Assembly: GCF_000145275.1 (NCBI RefSeq)
Contig: NC_014393.1
Span: forward strand, 1,426,001-1,490,000
Reading direction: 5' to 3'
Length of the DNA: 64,000 nt
From: Clostridium cellulovorans 743B
Lineage (GTDB): Bacteria > Bacillota > Clostridia > Clostridiales > Clostridiaceae
Below the pieces are notes generated by a model. The model had not been told where the DNA came from and ran no database searches. It was given only the letters and a program-made list of their open reading frames with translations. How positions within the stretch are numbered: position 1 is the stretch's first letter; each line of letters begins with the position of its first letter. Below are positions 38,402-46,403 of this stretch, piece by piece. A program made the position numbers and the translations under genes.

Positions 38402-39037
38402 ATGCAAATTGCTAATCAAGATTTATATCAGTTTAGCACGTATATTCCACCGATTGATCTTTCATTTCATCAGTATTTATTAGCTACTGATGAACCGTTA
38501 TTAGTGCATACTGGCAATATTAATCAAGCTGAAGTTCTTTTACCACAGTTGAAAGAAGTTCTTAATGATAAAGAGTTAGGGTATATTTTTATTTCACACT
38601 TTGAAGCAGATGAATGTGGTGGTTTGCCAATAATATTAAAACAATTTCCAAGGGCTAAGGTAATTTGCTCAGCAGTTACAGCACGTCAATTAAATGGTTT
38701 TGGAATAAAAGCTGAAGTTATTGTTAAAAAAGATAGGGAAAAGCTTAGTACTGCTGACTACGAACTTGAGTTTTTTGTATATCCTTCAGAAATGCATCTT
38801 TGGGATGGGCTATTAGTTATGGAGAATAAGCGCAAAATATTCTTTAGTAGTGATTTAATGATGAATAATGGAGAAGAAATAGGTACAATAAAAGAAGCTA
38901 ACTGGCATGATGAAATAAATAATATTAGCAAAGAGCAAGTTCCCGACGCGGATAAACGGAAACAGTTGCAACAAAAATTATTGCAATTGAAGCCTAACTT
39001 TGTAGCTACTGGTCATGGCCTGTGTTTAAAAGTGTAG
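38402..39037 (+). CDS. Metallo-beta-lactamase-fold (flavodiiron-like) protein without flavodoxin domain
   Basis: A 211-residue protein. HFEADECGG matches the HxExDxxG metal site typical of flavodiiron proteins and not the HxHxDH of ordinary beta-lactamase-fold hydrolases. Other conserved points are TGNIN near residue 40, MHLWDGLLV, FFSSDLM (bridging Asp) and the terminal GHG. It lacks the flavodoxin domain of FprA, so electrons would have to come from a separate protein. A role as an O2/NO-related diiron protein is inferred from the motif and the stress-gene neighbours. It probably shares an operon with the DUF2249 gene upstream and ends at a strong terminator. Confidence 0.8.
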   Translation: MQIANQDLYQFSTYIPPIDLSFHQYLLATDEPLLVHTGNINQAEVLLPQLKEVLNDKELGYIFISHFEADECGGLPIILKQFPRAKVICSAVTARQLNGFGIKAEVIVKKDREKLSTADYELEFFVYPSEMHLWDGLLVMENKRKIFFSSDLMMNNGEEIGTIKEANWHDEINNISKEQVPDADKRKQLQQKLLQLKPNFVATGHGLCLKV

Positions 39038-39088
39038 TAAATATGCTGTATTTGTAATGATCGTAGAAGTATTCTAAGAAAATAGAGT

Positions 39089-39131
39089 AAGTATAAAAAA
39101 GGGACTTAATTTAAGTCCCTTTTTTATACTT
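39089..39131 (+). terminator. Strong terminator after the beta-lactamase-fold gene
   Basis: A perfect 20-bp stem (39089-39108 with 39112-39131), including AAAAAAGGGACTTA and its complement, with a 3-base loop and T-run in the 3' arm. It insulates the FNR-type promoter that follows. Confidence 0.9.
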
Positions 39132-39139
39132 TTTGAAAT

Positions 39140-39181
39140 TTGATTTAAATCACATAATTAAGAATGAAAATCAAATACAAT
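39140..39181 (+). promoter_or_regulatory. FNR-type box and -10 element ahead of the hemerythrin gene
   Basis: TTGATTTAAATCA (39140-39152; palindromic core 39141-39152) lies upstream of TACAAT (39176-39181). From core start to -10 start is 35 bp. With a transcription start about 7 bp past the -10, the box would be centred near -41.5, the class-II FNR/CRP position. The same geometry occurs at 44222 and 46089. Confidence 0.75.
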
Positions 39182-39234
39182 TAGTACATGGAGATATGAA
39201 CTGTGAAAATTAAAGGTTATGGGAGGAATTAATA

Positions 39235-39990
39235 ATGGATAATAAAAATATACAAAACTTAACTGAGGTTTTGAAAAAATTAAATAAGCACGGGGTTACA
39301 GAAGAGCTAAGAAAAGAAGCTATTGCAATTGTTTCAGATATAAATCCTATTGAACTTTCAATTGCGGAACAAAACTTAATTGAACAAGGTATGAATCCAG
39401 AAGATTTAAGACATCTTTGTGATGTACACATGGAGGTTTTAAGCAGTGAACTTGATAAGATAAAAAATGATATTAATCCAGGGCATATTGTTGATACATT
39501 TATTGCTGAACATGATAAAATTCTTGGATTTTTAACAGAGCTTGAGGAACTAAATTTTGAAATTCAAAAAATTCAAGACTATAAAGATAATTTAGAAGAA
39601 ATTAAAGCATTAAATACAGTTATAGATAATATATTAGATGCAGAAAGTCATCATCAAAGAGAAGAAAAAGTATTATTTTTGGAGTTAGAGGATAGAAAGA
39701 TTACTGGACCAACTCGAATTATGAGAATGGAACATGATGATTTAAGAACTAAGAAAAAAGCTTTAAAAGAAGCAGTAGAAAATGTCTCAAGATTAGATTT
39801 TAATGAATTTAAGGAGATGGTTGATAAGGCATCAAAATATATTATTTTCAATTTAAGAGATCATATATTTAAAGAAAATCATATTTTATACCCTACAGCC
39901 ATAGAATCTATAAAAGAGAAGGAAACATGGGAAGATATGAAGCGAAGATGTGATGAAATAGGATATTGCAGCTTTACCCCTAACATATAA
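39235..39990 (+). CDS. DUF438 + hemerythrin HHE domain protein
   Basis: A 251-residue soluble protein. Residues 1-70 fit DUF438 (LTEVLKKLNKHGVTEELRKEA ... MNPEDLRHLCDVHMEVL). Residues about 85-235 form a hemerythrin-like four-helix bundle with the expected ligands: AEHDKIL, ESHHQREEK, MEHDDLR, RDHIFKENHILYP. Such proteins bind O2 or NO at a non-heme diiron site. Larger relatives carry a PAS domain at the C-terminus; this one stops after the bundle. An FNR-type box 83 bp upstream suggests induction with the nearby NO/O2 defence genes. The RBS is GGGAGG. Confidence 0.9.
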   Translation: MDNKNIQNLTEVLKKLNKHGVTEELRKEAIAIVSDINPIELSIAEQNLIEQGMNPEDLRHLCDVHMEVLSSELDKIKNDINPGHIVDTFIAEHDKILGFLTELEELNFEIQKIQDYKDNLEEIKALNTVIDNILDAESHHQREEKVLFLELEDRKITGPTRIMRMEHDDLRTKKKALKEAVENVSRLDFNEFKEMVDKASKYIIFNLRDHIFKENHILYPTAIESIKEKETWEDMKRRCDEIGYCSFTPNI

Positions 39991-40018
39991 TTCAGATAGT
40001 AAAACTTTTTTTAGGTTA

Positions 40019-40060
40019 GTAACATATGTTACAGAGGGATTGATAAAGATATAGTAAACT
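40019..40060 (+). promoter_or_regulatory. Palindromic operator candidate upstream of hcp
   Basis: GTAACATATGTTAC (40019-40032) is a perfect 14-bp palindrome, centred about 168 bp ahead of the hcp start. A weak -10 (TAAACT, 40055-40060) lies at the spacing that would centre the palindrome near -41.5. The sequence differs from the TTGAT-type boxes nearby, so it may be read by a different CRP/FNR-family protein, such as an HcpR-type regulator. Confidence 0.5.
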
Positions 40061-40193
40061 TTAAATCACCAAGGATAAGAAGTAAGAGAAAATGTAGAAA
40101 GTTATAAGAGATATAAAAAGTTATAAGAGAAATAGAGAGTCATAAAAATATAAAAATTATAAAAAATAAAGTAAGAAATAAGGAGTTATAAAT

Positions 40194-41897
40194 ATGTCAA
40201 TGTTTTGTTATCAATGTCAAGAAACTGCTGGTTGCAAAGGCTGTACTAAGGTAGGGGTTTGCGGTAAAGATGAATATGTAGCAAAGGCTCAAGATTTATT
40301 AATATATGTAACTAAGGGACTAGCTATAGTAAGTAATGAAGGAAGAAAAGTTGGAGTTACGGATGCTGTAGTAGATAAATATATAGTAGAAAACTTATTT
40401 ACAACAATTACAAATGCAAATTTTGATAGAGATTCTATTTTAGATAGAGTAAAAGAAACTTTAAAAGTAAGAGAAGACTTAAAAGCTAAAGTTGTTAAAG
40501 CTGGTGGTAGTGTTGGTGAAGTTAAAGTAACTGGCGGTTTCTTCAAAAAAATATTTGGAATGCAAACTACAGAAATGATAATGCCAGAAGCGGCTACTTG
40601 GACAGCTAATAATACAATAGAGTTCGATGCAAAAGCTGAAACTGTTGGTGTACTTGCAACAGAGAATGAAGATATAAGAAGCTTAAGAGAACTTATTACT
40701 TATGGCTTAAAAGGCTTATCTGCTTACATGAAGCACGCTATGAATTTAAAATATAATAGTGAAGAAGTTCATGGATTTATGGCAAAGGCATTAGCAGCAA
40801 CAATAGATGATACATTAACTGTTGATGAATTAGTTACATTAGCTTTAGAAGCTGGTAAGTTTGGTGTAGAAGGTATGGCATTACTTGATAAAGCTAATAC
40901 TGAAAGCTATGGACATCCTGAAATAACAACTGTAGATATAGGTGTTAGAACTAACCCAGGAATATTGATTTCAGGACATGACTTAAGAGATTTAGAAATG
41001 TTACTTGCACAAACAGAAGGAACTGGAGTAGATGTATATACTCATGGAGAAATGCTTGCTGGTCAATATTATCCAAAATTCAAGAAGTATAGTCATTTTG
41101 CAGGAAACTATGGTAATGCATGGTGGAAACAAAAAGAAGAGTTTGAAAAATTTAATGGTCCAATAGTTATGACTACAAACTGCATAGTTATTCCAAAGGA
41201 TTCTTACAAGAATAGGTTATTTACAACTGGGGCTACAGGAATGCCTGGATGTGTTCATATAGAAGCAAAGGCTGATGGAACAAAAGATTTCTCACAAGTT
41301 ATTGAAATGGCTAAAAAATGTAGTGCACCTACTGAAATAGAAAAAGGACAAATCGTTGGTGGATTTGCTCATAATCAAGTTTTAGCTCTTGCTGATAAGG
41401 TTGTAGATGCTGTTAAAACTGGTGCTATAAAGAGATTCTTTGTAATGGCAGGTTGTGATGGAAGAGCAAAATCAAGGGATTATTATACTGAATTTGCATT
41501 AAAATTACCAAAGGATACGGTTATATTAACTGCAGGTTGTGCAAAGTATAAATATAACAAATTAAACTTAGGGGATATTGGTGGAATTCCAAGAGTACTA
41601 GATGCAGGTCAATGTAATGATTCATATTCATTAGTAGTTATAGCACTTAAGCTTCAAGAAGTATTTGGATTAAATAGTGTAAATGAATTACCTATATCAT
41701 ATAATATAGCTTGGTATGAACAAAAAGCTGTAATAGTATTATTATCATTATTGTATTTAGGTGTTAAAAACATTCACTTAGGACCAACACTTCCAGCATT
41801 CCTTTCACCAAATGTTGCTAAGGTATTAGTAGATAACTTTGGAATTGGTGGAATTACAAATGTAGAAGATGATATGAAAATGTTTATGGAGGCTTAA
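40194..41897 (+). CDS. hcp: Hydroxylamine reductase (hybrid cluster protein)
   Basis: A 567-residue cytoplasmic Fe-S enzyme. The N-terminal Cys set C5, C8, C17 and C23 (MFCYQCQETAGCKGCTKVGVCG) binds the cubane cluster. Downstream, the hybrid-cluster ligands lie in FTTGATGMPGCVHI, MAGCDGRAKSRDYY and TAGCAKYKYNKL. Length and order match the anaerobe-type Hcp. Known activities are hydroxylamine reduction and NO reduction to N2O, with protein S-nitrosylation in some bacteria. No Hcr reductase gene is adjacent. A palindrome at 40019 probably controls it. Confidence 0.96.
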   Translation: MSMFCYQCQETAGCKGCTKVGVCGKDEYVAKAQDLLIYVTKGLAIVSNEGRKVGVTDAVVDKYIVENLFTTITNANFDRDSILDRVKETLKVREDLKAKVVKAGGSVGEVKVTGGFFKKIFGMQTTEMIMPEAATWTANNTIEFDAKAETVGVLATENEDIRSLRELITYGLKGLSAYMKHAMNLKYNSEEVHGFMAKALAATIDDTLTVDELVTLALEAGKFGVEGMALLDKANTESYGHPEITTVDIGVRTNPGILISGHDLRDLEMLLAQTEGTGVDVYTHGEMLAGQYYPKFKKYSHFAGNYGNAWWKQKEEFEKFNGPIVMTTNCIVIPKDSYKNRLFTTGATGMPGCVHIEAKADGTKDFSQVIEMAKKCSAPTEIEKGQIVGGFAHNQVLALADKVVDAVKTGAIKRFFVMAGCDGRAKSRDYYTEFALKLPKDTVILTAGCAKYKYNKLNLGDIGGIPRVLDAGQCNDSYSLVVIALKLQEVFGLNSVNELPISYNIAWYEQKAVIVLLSLLYLGVKNIHLGPTLPAFLSPNVAKVLVDNFGIGGITNVEDDMKMFMEA

Positions 41898-42036
41898 TCT
41901 ATAAGTTCCATTAATGAGACTTCAATGAAATCTTATAGATATATTGAAAATTAATACCACACTATGAAGAGCCTTTATCGAAACTTATATAATTTAATAT
42001 TAAAAGCCTAACTAAATAATGCTATGCTCTCATTAT

Positions 42037-42066
42037 AGTAACAGTTTAAGTAGTAAAACTGTTACT
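42037..42066. promoter_or_regulatory. Large palindrome between hcp and the IS element
   Basis: AGTAACAGTTT (42037-42047) and AAACTGTTACT (42056-42066) are perfect inverse copies around 8 bases. There is no T-run on either side, so it is a poor terminator. The GTAAC/GTTAC half-sites echo the hcp operator. Without the IS it would lie about 160 bp upstream of the FNR-like regulator gene. Confidence 0.4.
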
Positions 42067-42094
42067 ATGAAGGGAGTATATTTTTATTATATAA

Positions 42095-43249
42095 ACCTGT
42101 TGTGCTAGCAGATAAGTTTTCATTAAAAGGATATTTATACCATGATTTTAGGCAGTCCTATCCTATTGTCTCATATACTGTTTTTGGAAATTATTATCCG
42201 AATACTAATTCTTTAATCTTTGATATTTCTATACCTATATTAAAAAATTTATTTATAAAATAGCAAAGATTATGAGCTAATATTTTATTTGATATTCTTG
42301 TGGCAAATCCCCAAGTTGATTTTGTAAGAACCCTCTGCATATTTAATTGCTCGGAGAGCTGAGAAAAAGTAGTTTCTACTCTACGACGAGCCTTGAATAT
42401 CAACTGCCTAAAAGGTTTTAAAAGTTTAGTTTTACTATTGTTACGATTTATTGTTAAAAGACGAATGTACCTTGTTTCTTTTAATTGCGAAGCAACTTTT
42501 TGACCTATATATCCTTTATCACCTATTAGTATATCAATCTCTGAATTAGCTGTGAGTTCCCAGACGACATCTCTGTCATCAATATTTGCTGCTGTTACAG
42601 TAAAATCTGTGATATAGCCATCGAGGGCTACTAAAGCATGTAATTTGAATCCATAATATGTTTCTTTTTTCGAAGCGCATCGCCCGTAGGCAGCCTCCGG
42701 CTTAAAAGCTTTATGGAAATGAGCTCTCCCAAACTTACACACAGGAATTGGCATACTATCTGCAATTCTCATTCGGTCATATTGATAGTTAAGAAATTTC
42801 GTTAACTCTTTACGAATTTCATCAATGACTCGAAATAATGACTTTCTAACTCTATGAAACCTCGGCCTACTACAAAAGTTGGGAAATAAGTCTCGTAGGT
42901 TTTTAGAGCAAAATCCAAACCATGCTTTTTCAGAGTCAATGGTTAAGAGTTCACCTACTAAAGAAATCGTAATTATTTCGCTATCAGTCATTACTGATTT
43001 AGCGATGTTACGACGATTTTTAATAAATGTTGGAGTTACTTTTTGGTAAAAGTCATCAATTATAACATAAGTGACAACAATAAAATCTTTTAAGTCATTT
43101 ATTGTTATGGTAGAATCTTTATTAAACTCTGGCATATAGGTTAGCCTCCTATCATTAGATTAGTGGTGTTTTTTAATGATAGGTTAGCAAATATGCTGGA
43201 GTTTTTCTATTTGTAAGTATTGCCAGCGTATTTAACTAGCACAACGGGT
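42095..43249 (-). mobile_element. IS982-family insertion sequence, complete
   Basis: A 1,155-bp element bounded by inverted repeats ACCTGTTGTGCTAG (left, from 42095) and, on the complement of the right end, ACCCGTTGTGCTAG (to 43249). Both sides carry the direct repeat TATATAA (42088-42094 and 43250-43256), a 7-bp target duplication. The intact transposase and the matching duplication indicate a fairly recent insertion. It separates hcp from the regulator gene and lies 126 bp upstream of the latter's start. Confidence 0.93.
42194..43135 (-). CDS. IS982-family transposase
   Basis: A 313-residue DDE transposase. The N-terminus (MTDSEIITISLVGELL ... SEKAWFGF) and the catalytic-core segments IADSMPIPVC, KETYYGFKLHALV and IDILIGDKGYIGQKVA match the IS982 family; the first and third carry conserved Asp. 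The C-terminal R-R-R-VETTFSQL helix supplies the Glu. The frame is intact. The start has GGAGG 10 bases upstream, and the gene fills most of the element. Confidence 0.93.
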   Translation of the reverse strand: MPEFNKDSTITINDLKDFIVVTYVIIDDFYQKVTPTFIKNRRNIAKSVMTDSEIITISLVGELLTIDSEKAWFGFCSKNLRDLFPNFCSRPRFHRVRKSLFRVIDEIRKELTKFLNYQYDRMRIADSMPIPVCKFGRAHFHKAFKPEAAYGRCASKKETYYGFKLHALVALDGYITDFTVTAANIDDRDVVWELTANSEIDILIGDKGYIGQKVASQLKETRYIRLLTINRNNSKTKLLKPFRQLIFKARRRVETTFSQLSEQLNMQRVLTKSTWGFATRISNKILAHNLCYFINKFFNIGIEISKIKELVFG

Positions 43250-43374
43250 TATATAAACAACCATATATCAACGAGAGTGATTATATTTAATTAAGCTAAG
43301 TAGAACTATAAATATTTATATAGATAAACATATCCCTAAAGTAGCAAACTAAAGGAATACAGGAGGAGAAAATT

Positions 43375-44088
43375 ATGAATACTCACTGTGGTAATTGTTG
43401 TAATAATTGCAGAGGAGAACTTTGTGCAAGTAAGGTTCCGATATTTGAAAATTTAAATGATGAAGAGTTACGAGAGATTGTAGATACTATTAATCATAGA
43501 GAATATATTAAAGGTGAAGTTATCTTTACTGAAGGGAATGTGGCTAATACCCTTTATTTTATAAATGAAGGCAAAATAAAATTATATAAATATACTAAGG
43601 ATGGTAAGGAACAGATATTGCATGTACTCTCAGAGGGAGATTTTTTTGGAGAGTTAGATCTTATAAAACTTTCTAAGTATGGGTTCAATTCTAAGGCCAT
43701 AGTGCACTCCAAGATATGTACTCTTTCTAAAGATGAAATGAGGGAAATAATGATGAGAAAACCAGCTATTGGGATAAAATTGTTAGAAACTGTAGCAGAA
43801 AGATTAGCAAAGGTAGAAAATCTTGCACAAAATCTTGCAACTAATGATGTTGATTCAAGGATGGCTTATTTATTAATTGACTTAATGGAAAAGTACGGAG
43901 AGAGCATAAAAGGCAATATATCTATAAAGTTGCCACTATCAAGAGAAGACATGGCTAATTATATCGGAGTAACACGAGAAACCATAAGTAGGAAGTTGAA
44001 AAAATTTGAAGATGAAAAGTTAATAAGAATAGTAGGGACAAAAACTATCGTAATTTTAGATAAAGATAGCTTAAAGGATTATATATAG
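43375..44088 (+). CDS. FNR-like CRP-family transcription regulator with Cys-rich N-terminus
   Basis: A 237-residue regulator. Cysteines C5, C8, C9, C12 and C17 at the N-terminus plus C115 in the beta-roll suggest an Fe-S cluster, as in E. coli FNR. A cyclic-nucleotide-type beta-roll (about 22-140) and dimer helix precede the winged helix. Its recognition helix reads TRETISRKLKK; the E-x-x-S-R pattern is the FNR one that reads TTGAT. Boxes of that type (TTGATTTAAATCA) occur ahead of three nearby stress genes, which are likely targets. The RBS is AGGAGGAG. The IS end lies 126 bp upstream, so the native promoter may be altered. An HcpR-type role is an alternative. Confidence 0.88.
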   Translation: MNTHCGNCCNNCRGELCASKVPIFENLNDEELREIVDTINHREYIKGEVIFTEGNVANTLYFINEGKIKLYKYTKDGKEQILHVLSEGDFFGELDLIKLSKYGFNSKAIVHSKICTLSKDEMREIMMRKPAIGIKLLETVAERLAKVENLAQNLATNDVDSRMAYLLIDLMEKYGESIKGNISIKLPLSREDMANYIGVTRETISRKLKKFEDEKLIRIVGTKTIVILDKDSLKDYI

Positions 44089-44094
44089 GGCAAG

Positions 44095-44144
44095 ATAAGC
44101 TACTTAAAATAGAAGTAAAACTCTATTTTAAGTAGCTTATTTTT
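44095..44144 (+). terminator. Terminator of the FNR-like regulator gene
   Basis: A perfect 19-bp stem (44095-44113 with 44122-44140) with an 8-base loop, followed by TTTT. Confidence 0.9.
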
Positions 44145-44221
44145 CGCCAAATACACTTTGCTAAATTAGGATTAGTTAAGGATAATAAGATAAAAAGTAT
44201 AGAAAGAAATATTTATGATGA

Positions 44222-44263
44222 TTGATTTAAATCACATTTTATTAAATTAAATGAAGTTATAAT
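44222..44263 (+). promoter_or_regulatory. FNR-type box and -10 element ahead of the second DUF2249 gene
   Basis: TTGATTTAAATCA (44222-44234; core from 44223) and TATAAT (44258-44263), 35 bp from core start to -10 start. The box is identical in sequence to the one at 39140 and has the same spacing, so it would be centred near -41.5. Confidence 0.8.
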
Positions 44264-44321
44264 ATAGTCATAAGGCAAGCAGAAAATATTAAAAAATATA
44301 CTATCAAAGGAGGATTTAAAT

Positions 44322-44555
44322 ATGACAAATTATACTGCAACTGTAGATGCAAGAATGTACGAACCAAGAGATAAGCATCCTATTATATTTAAGACTTTTG
44401 AAGGGTTAGGTGCTGGTGAGAAAATGGAACTTATAAACGATCATGATCCTAGGCCGTTGCATTACCAGTTCATAATGGAACTGCCAGAACAATTTGAGTG
44501 GGTTTATATAGAAGAAGGGCCTGAAGTTTGGAGAGTTGCTATTACAAAAAAATAA
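44322..44555 (+). CDS. DUF2249 domain protein (copy 2)
   Basis: A 77-residue paralogue of the protein at 38082, with FKTFEGLGAGEKMELINDHDPRPLHYQF and EEGPEVWRVAITKK. The fold is expected to be TusA-like. It is preceded by an FNR-type class-II promoter and an AAAGGAGG RBS and followed at once by a terminator, so it is monocistronic. Copy 1 lacks an exact box of this kind. The two copies may therefore respond to different signals. Confidence 0.88.
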   Translation: MTNYTATVDARMYEPRDKHPIIFKTFEGLGAGEKMELINDHDPRPLHYQFIMELPEQFEWVYIEEGPEVWRVAITKK

Positions 44556-44561
44556 AGTTTA

Positions 44562-44600
44562 AAAATTGAAAGAATTTGAGTTCTTTCAATTTTCTTCATT
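44562..44600 (+). terminator. Terminator after the second DUF2249 gene
   Basis: AAAATTGAAAGAA (44562-44574) pairs perfectly with TTCTTTCAATTTT (44581-44593), with a T-rich 3' side. Confidence 0.8.
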
Positions 44601-44709
44601 ATATCTTAAGAGGAGAAAATGATGTTTATTGATAGGCTTTTTAAAGAATAGAACTGTATACTTTCGAGAAAAATTATGGCTTATTTAGATATCATAGAAA
44701 GAATTAACA

Positions 44710-44750
44710 AAGCACAAAACCATTTCACAGTGCAAAATGGTTTTGTGCTT
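44710..44750 (-). terminator. Terminator of the flavodiiron protein gene
   Basis: AAGCACAAAACCATTT (44710-44725) and AAATGGTTTTGTGCTT (44735-44750) form a perfect 16-bp stem about 50 bp beyond the fprA stop codon. It could work in both directions. Confidence 0.8.
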
Positions 44751-44801
44751 AATTATATAAGGGTAGCAGTTTATGATGATAATTAATCCTTTTTAATATA
44801 A

Positions 44802-46034
44802 CTAAGGTCTGCTCAGTAGTAAATCAGAAGTATAAATAACTAAATCCTCAATTGCTTTTAGGTTGTCCTCTTTAGGGGAAAATCTAATTCTTAATGGTAA
44901 TTCTATATTAGTCATACCAGTAGATTTAATTATGTCAGAAGTATTTAACACACTGAAATTAGTTTCAGTTAAATAGTCCTGCATTACCTCTATAGCTTCT
45001 CCACTCCAACCGTAAGAGCCAAAGGCAGCACCTAGTTTCTGTTCTAAGGTTAGACCTTTTAAAGCTTTTAATATATCTTCCATATTTCCAATCATATCAC
45101 CATATCTTGTTGAGGTTCCAAAGAACACTGCATCAGCTTCATCAATAGCCTTCATCACTTCATCCATTTGTGCTTTATTTACATCCATTACTTCAGAGAC
45201 TATATTTTGTTTTTCGAAGTTTTCCTTAAGCAGATTTGCAATTTTTCTTGTATTGCCAGTGATAGTGGAATGTAAAATTAGTGACTTTTTCTGAGTATCT
45301 GTGTTTTTGCTCATGTAATCATAAATGTTTATGAGACTTTCAACATTATCTCTAAGGATAAAGCCGTGAGATGGAGCTATCATTTTGATATCTAATTCTT
45401 TTATTTTTTTAATCATATCTTGTACATATCTTCTATGTGGATGCATGATCAACTTATAATAACCTATAAAGTCATCCTTTATATCTTCTTTTGATAAATC
45501 ATTAAAGTATTCATTGGTAGCAATATGAGTACTAAAAATATCGCAAGGAAATAGAATTTTATCTTCTTCACAATAGGTGACCATTGTTTCTTCTGTATGA
45601 AGATATGGTGTTTCTATAAACTTTAAGGTTTTACCACCTATATCTAAAGTGTCACCGTCACCTACAACTATAAATTCTCTGTTGTGAAGTTTATACATTT
45701 CCTTTAGTTCTTCTACAGCTGGTTTTGTGCATACTATTGCTGCATTCTTAGCTTTAGAAGCTAAGCTTCCAAGGGCACCAGAGTGGTCAGGTTCAGTGTG
45801 ATTAATTATAATGTATTTAATTTTATCAAGGTCTATTAGCTTTCTTAAGTTTTCTACAAATTCTCTTCCGAAACTTATATCAACAGTATCAATTACTGTT
45901 GGTTTTTCTGTCATTAATAAGTAACTGTTATAAGTAGTTCCTTTAGTTAAAGTTAATCTATGAAAAGGCACATCCCTATTATCAACTTTACCAACCCAAT
46001 AGATTTTTTCATTTAACATAATGGTATTTTCCAT
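44802..46034 (-). CDS. fprA: FprA-type flavodiiron protein (NO/O2 reductase)
   Basis: A 410-residue class-A flavodiiron protein. The N-terminal diiron beta-lactamase-like domain has the ligand motif HTEPDHSG plus HT-E-T, LFPCDIF and the final PSHG. Residues about 255-405 are a flavodoxin-like domain with the FMN loop STITGNTRK. The family reduces O2 to water and/or NO to N2O with electrons from rubredoxin; no rubredoxin gene is adjacent. The start is the ATG at 46032-46034, since GGAGGG lies seven bases upstream and the longer reading begins upstream of that site. An FNR-type box sits about 90 bp upstream. Confidence 0.93.
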   Translation of the reverse strand: MENTIMLNEKIYWVGKVDNRDVPFHRLTLTKGTTYNSYLLMTEKPTVIDTVDISFGREFVENLRKLIDLDKIKYIIINHTEPDHSGALGSLASKAKNAAIVCTKPAVEELKEMYKLHNREFIVVGDGDTLDIGGKTLKFIETPYLHTEETMVTYCEEDKILFPCDIFSTHIATNEYFNDLSKEDIKDDFIGYYKLIMHPHRRYVQDMIKKIKELDIKMIAPSHGFILRDNVESLINIYDYMSKNTDTQKKSLILHSTITGNTRKIANLLKENFEKQNIVSEVMDVNKAQMDEVMKAIDEADAVFFGTSTRYGDMIGNMEDILKALKGLTLEQKLGAAFGSYGWSGEAIEVMQDYLTETNFSVLNTSDIIKSTGMTNIELPLRIRFSPKEDNLKAIEDLVIYTSDLLLSRP

Positions 46035-46088
46035 AATATATCCCTCCAGCATTTTAAGTGTTTTATAGTTGTATCTTTCTATGGGTCT

Positions 46089-46129
46089 ATTTTATATCTA
46101 GAGGATTAATAAAAATATGATTCAAATCA
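46089..46129 (-). promoter_or_regulatory. FNR-type box and -10 element ahead of fprA
   Basis: On the minus strand TGATTTGAATCA (46129 to 46118) precedes TAAAAT (46094 to 46089). The distance from box start to -10 start is 35 bp, exactly as at 39140 and 44222. It lies in the 369-bp divergent gap 46035-46403; the rest of that gap is AT-rich with nothing else recognised. Confidence 0.7.
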
Positions 46130-46403
46130 AATGGCTATAAATTAAATCAATATTAAAAGTTAAATGTAAAATTGATAAAATTTACTTTGATAAATTAGAT
46201 GAAATATTATAAAATGGATAAAAAAGGAAAAATGTTTTTAGTATATAAGTAATAAAAATAATGATTATAAAATAAATATATTTAAGACAAAAGATTAATT
46301 GGTAGTAATGAAAATTTCTATTTATAAGATTTTGAGGTGAAAAGGCTTATTACTAGGAGGATCTAAAAAGAAAGAATTTAAATTTTATTTAGGAGGGCAA
46401 AAA

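Noticed and set aside
40057..40068. AACTTTAAATCA upstream of hcp as another FNR box
   Set aside because: Three mismatches and no -10 at the required distance.
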